DNA of 64,000 nucleotides from positions 11,713,599 to 11,777,598 of the forward strand of contig NC_088309.1 in NCBI RefSeq assembly GCF_910592395.1. Direction: 5' to 3'. The notes under the pieces were generated by a model, which did not search any database, was not told the DNA's origin, and worked only from the letters and a program-made list of their open reading frames with translations. Below are positions 45,048-55,018 of this stretch, one piece after another; positions within the stretch are counted from its first letter, which is position 1, and each line of letters opens with the position of its first letter. Origin of the DNA: Lineus longissimus (taxonomy: Eukaryota > Nemertea > Pilidiophora > Heteronemertea > Lineidae). Position numbers and translations under genes: made by a program.

Positions 45048-45105
45048 ATTTTTGGCCGTCCCTGACCGGGGTTTGAACTCACGACCTTTGGATTGCCACA
45101 ACACG
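45048..45105 (-). repeat. tRNA-derived SINE remnant
   Basis: On the minus strand this reads CCAAAGGTCGTGAGTTCAAA and CCCCGGTCAGGGACGGCC, i.e. a T-arm with an RNA polymerase III B-box (GAGTTCAAACC). It is too short to be a tRNA gene. Confidence 0.6.
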
Positions 45106-45124
45106 AAAAACACAAAACATGCAA

Positions 45125-46133
45125 TTTCGGCCATATCTGTGTCTGCGTTGTGACCTCTGTGACCTCGACAAGTAGGTCAAATTAAAAACCCATATGATAT
45201 ATGATGTATCCTTGCTATGAGTACCTACCACAAAAGTTTTATCGAAAACAAGTCATCAATAAGCGAGATATCACACTTTTTAGATATCCACATTCGACCC
45301 CCTGGTGGCCAAATTGAGAATCAGATCGGACCGATATTCAGCACAAGGGGTTATCTGATATAGGGGGTTATATGTACCAAGTTTCAAGTTCATAGCTGTG
45401 GCGGTTGAGAAACGTGCCATAGTTACACTGAAACAGCCAATTTATGCCATTTGACCTCTGCAACCTTGAAAAGTAGGTCAAATTAAAAACCTGTACGATA
45501 TATGATGTATCCTTGCTATGAGTACCCACCACGAAAGTTTTATTGAAAACAAGTGTTTGATAAGCGAATTATCACACTTTTTAGGTATCCACATTCGGCC
45601 CCCTGGTGGCCAAGTTGAGAATCAGATCAGACCGAAATTCAGCACCAGAGGTTATCTGGTATAGGGGGTTATATGTACTAAGTTTCAAGTTCATAGCTGT
45701 GGAGGTTGAAAAACGTGCCATAGTTACACTGAAACAGCCAATTTACGCCATTTGACCTCTGTGACCTTGAAAAGTAGGTCAAATTAAAAACCCGTATGAT
45801 ATATGATGTATCCTTGCTATGAGTACCTACCACAAAAATTTCATTCCAAACAAGTCATTAATAAGCGAGATATCACACTTTTTAGATATCTACATTCGGC
45901 CCCCTGGTGGCCAAATTAAGAATCAGATCGGACCGAAATTTAGTGTCACAGGTCATTCGACTAAGGGAGTCCTGTGTACAAAGTAACAAGTTCATAGGCT
46001 TAGCGGTTAAGAAACGTGCCACTGTTTTTGAAACAGGATACGACGACGACGACGACGGACAACGACGACGACAGACGACGACGGACGACGGACACTGCGG
46101 TATTGTAAAGACTCCCCTACGGTGAGCCAAAAA
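45125..46133 (+). repeat. Dispersed ~300-bp monomer array D
   Basis: About three monomers (GTGACCTTGAAAAGTAGGTC, CACACTTTTTAGATATC, CCCCTGGTGGCC), an ACG tract with interruptions (46039-46100) and the conserved tail to 46132. Confidence 0.85.
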
Positions 46134-46198
46134 GTCAGATAAGGCCCTGTTCCAATACCAGTAAAGAGAAAGGTAAAAGTGAAGGCCTACTAACCATG

Positions 46199-48282
46199 CT
46201 AACTATCAATACCACATGAAAACATTTTGACAATAATAGAATCCTTATCAATGTTATTGAGGATTACACAGCAGACTATCACTTCACAGGCCTGTTCTGG
46301 GACCAGCCGAATTTCATCGTGCAAGCAATGGAACCGCCTCTTTAAAATGCCAAAGGCCTGCTCAACTCGTGTCCTGGTTCGTGCTTGGGCGGCATTATAT
46401 CTAGCTTCTTCAGGTGTTGGATTCCGATAAGGTGTCATCAGGTACGGTTCAAGTGCATAACCTTTGTCTCCCAAAAGGAATCCATCATGTGGAGCTGAAA
46501 TTGTACATACAATATTGTAAATGAAATAATTTTTTTCAAAATGAATGAATTTTATACTAATTTATTGAATATGAGAATATCAATGTTTTTTTGTCATTTT
46601 ATACATAACATGGGGTTTCTCGTTTATATATTATATATTTTTCAAATAAGCATGATACTGTTGATCCAGTAGTATGCCTATGTGATAATTTCTTTTCTAC
46701 TACATGTATGTTAGTTATAAATGTTGATAAAGTTCCAATTAAATTATTTATCTATCTATTAAATTACTTGTTTTTAGTGGGTATCACACATGTCTGAATT
46801 ACCTTGGTTAGCAAGTTCTCGGCCAATGGACGACACCTTGAATATTCGACTGTCGTGAACACTTCCCGGCCATTTGGCTACAAGGTTTGTGGCAATGCGA
46901 TCAGCATCACATATCATCTGCAATACCAAAAAGTGGAAATTGAAATATTATTTCTGGGTTTCTGCCGGGGGGGGGGGGCAACTGCCAAGATTGTCCGAAA
47001 AACAGCCAAAATTTGCTCTTTCGACCAGGAATTTGGGCTTTGGTTCCCCCTCTTGAATATTTTTCTGGCAGAAACACTGTACTTTCAAAATTTTTCATAC
47101 TTAGCAATGATTTTAATTCATACTATGCCAGGAATCAGGATATTCATATTTCAGATGGACATGCAATCTCTTAAACTAGATCAGGCCTCCAATGAGCCAG
47201 GCTTTGAAAGTGAACCTGATCTCGTTCCAAGATGACTAAATGAATGAAATGGCCAGGGCCATTGTGCTCACCTCATGTGGAGGAAAGATGGATAAAGAGC
47301 ATGGTCTTGTGTCATGCAGTGTTAGGTTTGATGTAGGTCCAAGCAATTACAATTTCCCCAAAATGGCCAATTTACAGTACATTCGACCTCTGTGACCTTG
47401 AAAAGTAGGTCAAATCAAAGAAGACCCGGGTGACACATTGAATGGTTGTTAGAATTAGATGTACCTATGATATAAAATTGGTGCCAATCGGGCAAGTCAT
47501 TACTAGGAATAATGGCATTTTGAAGAATTTAGGATTTGGCCCCCTCCCTGGAGGCCAAACGGCAAATCAGATCGCACCAAACTTCAGTACCTGAGATCAC
47601 CTGACCAAGGGGTACATGTGTACTTAATTTGTGATCAATAGTCATTGCAGTTAAGAAACGTGCCATAGTTACGGCCCGACGGCGAATTTACGCCATTTGA
47701 CCTCTGTGACCTTGACAAGAAGGTCAAATTAAAAACCTGTGTGACATATACTGTATGGTGGTTAGATGTACCCATGATATCAAATTGGTGGCAATCGGGC
47801 AAGAAGTTAAGGAATAATCACATTTTTAAGGTTTTTGGATTTTGCCCCCTGGTGGTCAAGTGGTGAATCATATTGGACCAAACTTCGGTCCCTGAGATCA
47901 CCTGACTAAGGGGTAAATGTGTACCAAATTTGGTATCAATAGTCATTGCAGTTTAGAAACGTGCCATCGTTACATCCTAACGGCCAATTTACACCATTTG
48001 ACCTCTGTGACCTTGAAAAGGAGGTCAAATCAAAAACCCGGAGGATATATGATGCACCTTTGCTAGAAGTACCTACCATATTTTTTTCAAAATTTCCCGA
48101 CTACTATTAAGGGAGATATTGCATATTTTCACTTTTAACGTTTGGCCCCCTGGTGGCCAAACCATGAAACGAATCGGACCGAAACTTGGTCTCCCAGGTG
48201 TCATTATATAAGGGTACATGTGTACCAAGTTTCAACTCAATAGCTCTAACAGTTACGAAACGTGCCCTGCTAACGGACGACG

Positions 48283-48353
<71 letters not shown>

Positions 48354-51345
48354 ACGACGGACGCCACGGTATGGGATAAGCTCACCTCTGCTAAGAGGTG
48401 AGCTAAAAAGCCAGCCAGCCGGTCATCTGGTAATAAATGCAATGCATGTTTATTGTACTTTGGTGTAGGCCTACAGACATTATGTGCACATTTCGTTACT
48501 AGGCAGGGCTACCAACTGACTTTTGAAAGTGTTCTATTCACACATGCTTACCTGAACATTGATGCTGTGAATGGATTTGCGACAGACATAAACATCCTCA
48601 AATTGAGATGGGGCTTGAATCTTTATCTGTGTGCAGTCCAAAGCACCGATTACGTTAGGGAAACCTAAAATCAAAGTGGAAGAACCATTAGGCAACACAC
48701 AAACTGACCTGTATTAACTAACTATATCATTCCCCGACTGCGCCCCGCCCTGGTCGACATCCAGCTCACTCAGTGACTGAGTGAGTTGAGGGCATTTTTA
48801 TGGATGCAGTATGCAATGCATGGAGGGATGATATTGGTACAAGAAAAGTATAGAACATACTGCATACTCATGATCGAGTATAGGCCAGACCTGACTGACC
48901 AACAATCCATACAGCAGTAGTGTAGGCTGTACATGCCATGGATGATGGTCATTGGTGGACACACAAGCACACAACAACAACATGCAACACTACGTACAGT
49001 CACAGTCGACAACAGTCTGCACTCCATCAACTCAACTGCACAGTCACAGTGGCGCGGATGCGAGTATTCATTAGAATAGATGGCTGCATAGATACCTTCA
49101 CATGATTAATATGAGGAAGGCTCAGGCCTTGATAGGGAGCTCTTCTTTAATAGGGCTGGTGAGCGAGAAGACTCGGTGGGGGGGGGGGGGTTATATAGTT
49201 AGGATGATGCCATCATGGCAGTTGACCGAAGAAGCAGTTGGCTAGCACGTCAATGTCAATGATGGCGAGTAGTTGGTGGTTGGGAGAGGGGGGGGATATA
49301 GTTAGGATGATGCCATCATGGCAGTTGACCGAAGAAGCAGTTGGCTAGCACGTCAATGTCAATGATGGCGAGTAGTTGGTGGTTGGGAGAGGGGGGGGGA
49401 TATAGTTAGGATGATGCCATCATGGCAGTTGACCCAATAGACGCTGTCGCAGTATAGAAAATAGGTGGGGAGAATGTGGGAAACTAAACACAACAGGAGA
49501 AGGTAGATATTTTTTCCCGGAGATAAGCATAATGATCCCAAGACCCAAGTGTAGGATTTGAATTCAAAAAGACATTAGCCGACCCCCTGTCCTGAATAGT
49601 TTGAGGTCTCACTAGCCAGTGGTGATCAGGTGTTAATCTTGAAGTTAAGTTATAAGGCATAGAGGTGAAATTTTTCAAATTTGCGTTATACAGGGTGTCT
49701 CATGCATTGTGCTACATCAGTCTATGCATGACTGTATGTCTAGACGACGTTGAAACTTGATCAGATGTATTCTACAAGAGACAGGCTATTCAGAAATGTA
49801 TAGGTTTGTGTGAGAGTAAGGTACTGCCAAGTCTACAGCCGCTGGAACAGGGGTATGCATGAAATGACGTCGCGTCATTTTTGGAGGCAGGTAGGCCTGG
49901 CCTCCGCACCGGCTTGTGAGACCTGAGGGTAGCGCGTGCGTTTGAGTATGTGCGCATGCGCTTTCTACGGTTGAAATGGCCAGTGTTGTGGACGAGTGGT
50001 TTCAGGTTTCACGGTAGGATTTTGACATGGAAACGGGGAAATAGACATTGAGACCAATGTACTTTCAAGATTATTGCATTATTAATGGAACCAGACCGTC
50101 GACATATTGTCACACCCCATGATATTGACGAAATCGTCGTCGAAACGGGCAGCCCCGGACCGATCATGTTGGTGCGCTTGAAACTACGGAAAAGTTAGCA
50201 GACGGAAAATCTTTTGCGGAATTTTGCCAGTTCAAAGCACGATTTCTTCGCGGAAAGAGAAAAATAATCTCTGGCATCGATGCAGATTGTTGTTTAATGC
50301 ATTTCGATTCGCCCCAGGGTATCGTCACACTTTGATTCGGCCCTGTTTTGACGAAATCTTCAACCGAACGGCGGCTTCTCTGCGTAAACATCATAGCGTC
50401 CCGCTGAATTGTTTGGAAAAAGAAAATCTCTCCCCAGGTAAATTGCTGTGCATTAGCGTATACGATTCGCGTGCAAAAATGTCACCTGGGTGCAGAGGTT
50501 TTCTGGTTCCGGTTAACCGGGTCAAGTTTTTTTCGTTGACGGTATACACACACACATTCGACCCTTAACCATAAAGCTCGCTTAAGAGCTCCCTATAAAG
50601 TTTCCAGCAATCTAACAGCCGGTTTTCAATAAACAAACAACAGCATTGAACCACGCAGTTTCGCTTCCATGATGACACACGACACATCTCATGCGTGTGT
50701 GTGATGAAAAAAAACAGGTGATGAAGTTTGACCTGTCCTTGACCTGTTAAAATATTCACGGTTACCAACAGCGATTTCTTCATTCACCGTTTGCTGATTG
50801 GAGAGGTTTGACCTGCTTAATATGCATGTTCACCTATCGATTTTTGTCATTCATTTTGCTGATTGGAGCACTATAAATAGTAGTGGGCGAGGAGCACATG
50901 AGATGGGAACTGATACATACCTGCAACTGCGAAGAAGCGCTTCTTAGTTCCTGTGGCTTCGTCGCCCCTCGGAAATTTTATGATTTCGCTCATATATTTG
51001 ATTATTTCATTCATGGTGGCCTTCACGATACGGCACACGCAACTTTTTGACAGTCCATCTCCATCCCCGACCATTATTTGGAAGGACCCGCAAGCAAGGA
51101 AACGGAGACACGCAAATTTGTAGTATGACAGGCAGTGCATGGCCACGGTCGGTCGGACGCGTCAACTTTGGGCCGAATACCTCAACGAAGACCATTATTG
51201 TGTCGGGCAGGAAACGATATCTGTCTTTCACCCCCTTGGCGGAGTACTTCTCCAAGGGGTTTTGATGGTCTACGAGTCGTCTTTCTGGGCCTCGGGCCAT
51301 CAAATATCGAAGGACAGGCCGGTTGTGCCGGCGAATTTCCGCCAT
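46199..51345 (-). CDS. Harbinger-3 DDE transposase (HARBI1-like), four exons
   Basis: Exon 1 is 51345-50921 (MAEIRRHNRPVLRYLMARGP, KDRYRFLPDTIMVFVEVFG, CLRFLACGSFQIMVGDGDG), with a frame slip near 51100. Exon 2 is 48664-48552 (GFPNVIGALDCTQIKI with the first catalytic D; RKSIHSINVQ). Exon 3 is 46917-46803 (DADRIATNLVAKWPGSVHDS with the second D). Exon 4 is 46494-46199 (LLGDKGYALEPYLMTPYRNP; TRVEQAFGILKRRFHCLHDE with the catalytic E; stop). All internal boundaries have GT donors (GTATGT, GTAAGC, GTAATT) and AG acceptors. The introns hold satellite array E and the 103-bp repeat. The enzyme would cut and paste the element with its Myb-like partner. The exon-1 slip is the only obvious lesion. Confidence 0.86.
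47236..48407 (+). repeat. Dispersed ~300-bp monomer array E with a long ACG tract
   Basis: Begins GGCCAGGGCCATTGTGCTCA, contains three divergent monomers (CAATCGGGCAAG, GCCCCCTGGTGG), a long (GAC)n tract (48273-48362) and a 3' hairpin GCTCACCTCTGC/TAAGAGGTGAGC followed by TAAAA. It is the most complete-looking member, with recognisable left and right ends. Confidence 0.8.
49178..49434 (+). repeat. 103-bp tandem repeat, about 2.4 copies
   Basis: GATATAGTTAGGATGATGCC recurs at a spacing of 103-104 bp, each copy ending in TGGTTGGGAGA and a G run. Copies are almost identical, so amplification is recent. Confidence 0.85.
49435..50900. other. Intron of Harbinger-3 transposase, nothing else recognised
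   Basis: Non-coding stretch; open frames up to 114 codons have no recognisable motif. Confidence 0.4.
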
Positions 51346-51529
51346 TTTGTGTCCTTCATTCCGACTTAAGTACGGTAGCTACCGTGCTAGGCGAGTTAAG
51401 ATTCTTTGTGAATCAACTTAAGACAAAACTTAAGAAATTCTCATACTTAAGTCACCAAAACAGACTTAAGATTCTTTGAGAAACCGGGCCCTGATTACGT
51501 CAGGATGAAGCTCCAGATGCTCTGTTACA

Positions 51530-51785
51530 AGTAGCGTCATCATGACGCGCCGTGTTTGACACAATGCATTTAGCACAGTTGCTCATATCCTGCACAAATT
51601 CATCATTTTCTGGAGCGGTTGTGGTCGGAATGAACTTTTGAATGGATCAAAACGCTGTCGCTGGGACACGTCATGATGCAACGATCAATTTGAAGGTTTG
51701 ATGAAAATCCAACAGCAATTGTGAAAATTAGACTAGACTAAGAGCGATTTTCTACATTTTTGAACATCTTGAAGTTGAACCAATC
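51530..51785 (-). repeat. Copy of the 16-kb inverted-terminal family
   Basis: Matches 16125-16335 in the same orientation (ATCATGACGCGCCGTGTTTG, GCGGTTGTGGTCGGAATGAA, GAGCGATTTTCTACAT). It lies just outside Harbinger-3. Confidence 0.65.
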
Positions 51786-51789
51786 TCAG

Positions 51790-52600
51790 AAACTGTAATC
51801 ACCACCGTGATACCAGATCGACGCGACTGATTGCAACATACCTTCATGTCGGCAGCTGTAAATCACTGTAGTGTGTGTTCTGTTCTCCCCTCCTTGGCTT
51901 TGCCTACAACACAACATCTCCTCTTGTCACGCAAAAATACGTGGTTCACATCCAATATAAGACATGATGAGATATATACACAGCGAGTCCTCAATAAAAC
52001 TTTGCCAACGTCCAATCTATCCTTATGACAATCCTACGAATGGAACGACGCGAAGGATAATGCTCAAACTCTCCGCCATTGTCAGCCGGCCTTGTTTGAA
52101 AGCATGAATGATGATGACGTAGAGTCAAGATTTGGTTGTCTTAAACCTATTGTTAGAGTAGGTCACGTCATTTGTGACGGCTGGAGTTTCGTGTGACGTC
52201 ATTGTCATCAGATGACATCATCAGTGGGTTGCCCCCCCCCGCCAAAAATGAGGACGGGAGAGAAGTCTGCAGGGTATTTTATCATCATCGTCAATGAATG
52301 GCCGAAGGAGTTCTCCTGTTAACAATTGCAGAAGCAACATTCGCAGCACATGTTAGCGGGTGTGGCTTAGTGTATGCACAAATTAAAATAGTTTTAGCGA
52401 ATTCAAAAACATATTTCTTTGGCAATAGATATACAGTAGTCCCGAGCCCAAGGCAGCATCTCCATGCCTATTCATAAGCTCAGAAGATTCGATAGTAAGA
52501 TGATTACATTCAGGCACACCTTTTAGGCCATGCGCATGCGAGGACACCGTCAAAAAACGCGCGCCGATATCGAATCCATCCACGGACATTTCGCGATTGG
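51790..52600. other. Gene-free stretch
   Basis: Nothing recognised apart from a C run at 52236. Confidence 0.4.
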
Positions 52601-52608
52601 TTTAAGGA

Positions 52609-52773
52609 ATTAATACCGAGCTGGCGGTCATTGGTTGTATAATCAAGACCGCTCGGGTAGACCGAAAATGCAGTCCAAAACCCGAGGCGCTTCGCCGAGG
52701 GTTTTGGACGTAATTTGAGGTCTACCCGAGCGGTCTTGATTATACAACCAATGACCGACAGCGAGGTATTAAT
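52609..52773. mobile_element. 165-bp near-perfect hairpin (foldback MITE)
   Basis: Arms of about 75-80 bp (including GGTCATTGGTTGTATAATCA and AAGACCGCTCGGGTAGACC) meet at a short GC-rich centre (GAGGCGCTTCGCC). A partial copy of one arm (GCGGTCATTGGTTACGATAC) lies near 53150. Confidence 0.8.
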
Positions 52774-52799
52774 TTCTATTCTAAACGGTTTCAAAATTA

Positions 52800-53760
52800 A
52801 ACAAATTAAATACGATTTGAAAGGTATATATGTTCCGTTTTCGTCAAAGAATGATCCAGCCTGGTGTCCGGAACTCCGCCATATTGTTGCTCGTGAAGAT
52901 GACGTCACGCAGCAAGGGAATTCCCAGTCTGCTAGCTCGATTTCTACCATTTCCTCGTCTTTGACCTCTTCTGAATCCTGACTGACGACTTCGAAAGAGT
53001 CCTCGGGTATCCTCCCTACTTCACAAATCCCAATATATCGGGGAATACTTCAAAATCTCGTGTTCTTGACATTGTTTTGTGGGGCTGAGTCGTTGCTTCT
53101 TGGTGAAAATAATTCGTCTGCTAAAGTTCAGAATTGTATACCTACCCAGGCGGTCATTGGTTACGATACCAAGACCGCTCCGATCAAAACGAGGCGTAAT
53201 GTATTTTGTATTAGAAACAATGATATACTGTGACTAAGGCCTTTTAGAATGGTAAATGAAGATGACCTCAGAAATTCGTATGAGGAGCTCTCAACCTTGA
53301 ATGAACGACGGGCTGATACTGGAGATTAGTTTCCGAAATCAAGCTGCAGATGGACCAGTCACCCAGGAGTTACAAGATCATGCTGGTGAAAATGTCAGGG
53401 AAAACACATTGTTTCCTGTTAGACCAATATGAAAAGGATATGACTTCTTGCTGTATAAAGTGACTCACAACAATCCCCTTTCATCGTTGTCCAATTGTCA
53501 TAAATGGGGGATTACTCATAATGTATTTCCTACGAGTAACATTATAGGGTATCATCGACGAGTCTGCAAAATATCTAAGAGACCGGTTGCAAATAATGCG
53601 AGTATTGTTAAATTCAAAACATCATGTCAAAAAAATGCAATATCAGAGCTGCGCGATGTGACCTTCATTATGTTCATCTCAGCTGCCAGGTGTTGGCATC
53701 TGTCAATCAATGTCAGTGCAAAAATAGCCTGTCTCGCTCACAGAATTAGTATAGTGTATA
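52800..53760. other. Gene-free stretch
   Basis: An 88-codon frame (52715-52981) overlaps the hairpin and ends in a Ser-rich stretch; I cannot assign it. Confidence 0.4.
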
Positions 53761-53764
53761 ACCT

Positions 53765-54122
53765 GCAAGGTTTCATAACATAGGGCTACATGTGTACCGA
53801 GTTTCAAGTCAATAGCTCCTGTAGTTACGAAACAAGCCACCATCGGCTGATTTACGCTATTCGACCTCTGTGACCTCGAAAAGTAGGTCAAATCAAACAC
53901 CCGTGTTATATGCCATGTATCGTCTTTACATGTACCTTTGATTGGTGATGATCCAGCCCTTAGCGAAATCATAAATCGAACCGGACCGAAATTTGGTCTC
54001 CCAGGTGTCATTACATAGGGGAACATTATGTGCGAAGTTTCAAGTCGATAATTCCAGCAGTTACAAAACGTGCCTTGCTAACGGACGACGACGAACGACG
54101 GACGCTGCGCCATAAGATAAAC
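53765..54122 (+). repeat. Dispersed monomer array F, truncated
   Basis: About one monomer (GACCTCTGTGACCTCGAAAA, GACCGAAATTTGGTCTCCCA) and a short GACGACG tract (54082-54108). The tail is degenerate. Closest to array E. Confidence 0.7.
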
Positions 54123-54197
54123 TAGAACAAGAATACGTTTTAAGCTTAAAACGAAACACTTTGCATGGATTTCGTGGTCCAACTAGTGCTCGAGGTG

Positions 54198-54219
54198 GGG
54201 GGGGGGGGGGGGGGGGGTC
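54198..54219 (+). repeat. Poly-G run
   Basis: About 22 consecutive G, a likely sequencing or assembly weak spot. Confidence 0.8.
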
Positions 54220-55018
54220 CGACTCGATCGAATGCCTAAGAACACAACCTTATCTTGCTGACTATGAAGACATCAGCTGAGGTCGCTGATTCAGTGGTTC
54301 TTATCACTGTCCATGGTTACAGGTTCTGTGAAAGCGGGTTTCGAAAAGAAAAATGTTAAACCTCGTTACCTTCTCGAGCATGTCTGTGCAAGACAGGAAG
54401 AGTGAGATGGTTGTTTTGGAATGTTGGGTTGCCGAAACGTTACTATCGGGGCTCGACATAGAGGAAACATCATCAGGTATATCGGGATCGGGGATACCGT
54501 CGGGAAACAGGATTTGTCAAAAATATCAGAAACGGGAATCAGGATTTTCCTTGAATATACCTTATCAGGATGACAAAAAAACTTCCCATAATTTATAGCC
54601 CTTGTAGAGTAGGCATACATTTTTCGAAAACGACCACTATTAAAGTATAGGCCTAATTAGAGGAATTTGTAAGCCCAATTTAATTGCTGCAGCAGAAAGT
54701 CTATTTTTGCCTCAAATATATAAAGTTACATGCACATATTGATCAGCGTTACTCAACTTACTGTCAGCAGGTGCATTTTTGCGGAATTCGGAATTTCGCC
54801 GAAATCGATATCGGGACCGGAATATGGCACCTTATTTATAACGGGACAGGTACCCAGCCTGGGTGAAGTCATAACTTATAACAACAGAAGATTGCATGAA
54901 AAGCGTTTGTTGTGTTCGGGTGCATGACGTCTTACCGCATCGTTGCTGGACGTGTATCATCAAATTTGCTCATCTTTTTCAGATACTCTTTCCCCTGCGC
55001 CCGTCTGTTGAAGAATGA

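Larger units (their letters stand above)
40030..51491. mobile_element. PIF/Harbinger element 3, ~11.5 kb, near-complete with nested insertions
   Basis: GGGCCCGGTTTCTCAAAGAA (40030) is mirrored at 51491, and both subterminal regions are full of CTTAAG words. The left gene is Myb-like (+); the right gene is a four-exon DDE transposase (-). The flanking triplets (CTA and TGA) are not identical, so the target duplication has decayed or the edge differs by a base. Nested inside are a 948-bp MITE, a Tigger-type MITE, three satellite arrays, a SINE remnant and a 103-bp tandem repeat. Confidence 0.85.

Noticed and set aside
45048-45105. Possible tRNA gene
   Set aside because: Only the T-arm/B-box part is present; no acceptor stem, D-arm or anticodon arm fits, so it is called a SINE remnant.
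48186-48401. Arginine-rich open frames across the ACG tract
   Set aside because: Poly-arginine is simply the translation of the (GAC/ACG)n microsatellite.
52715-52981. 88-codon frame ending in a Ser-rich tail
   Set aside because: Starts within the hairpin element and has no motif; kept only as an unexplained frame.
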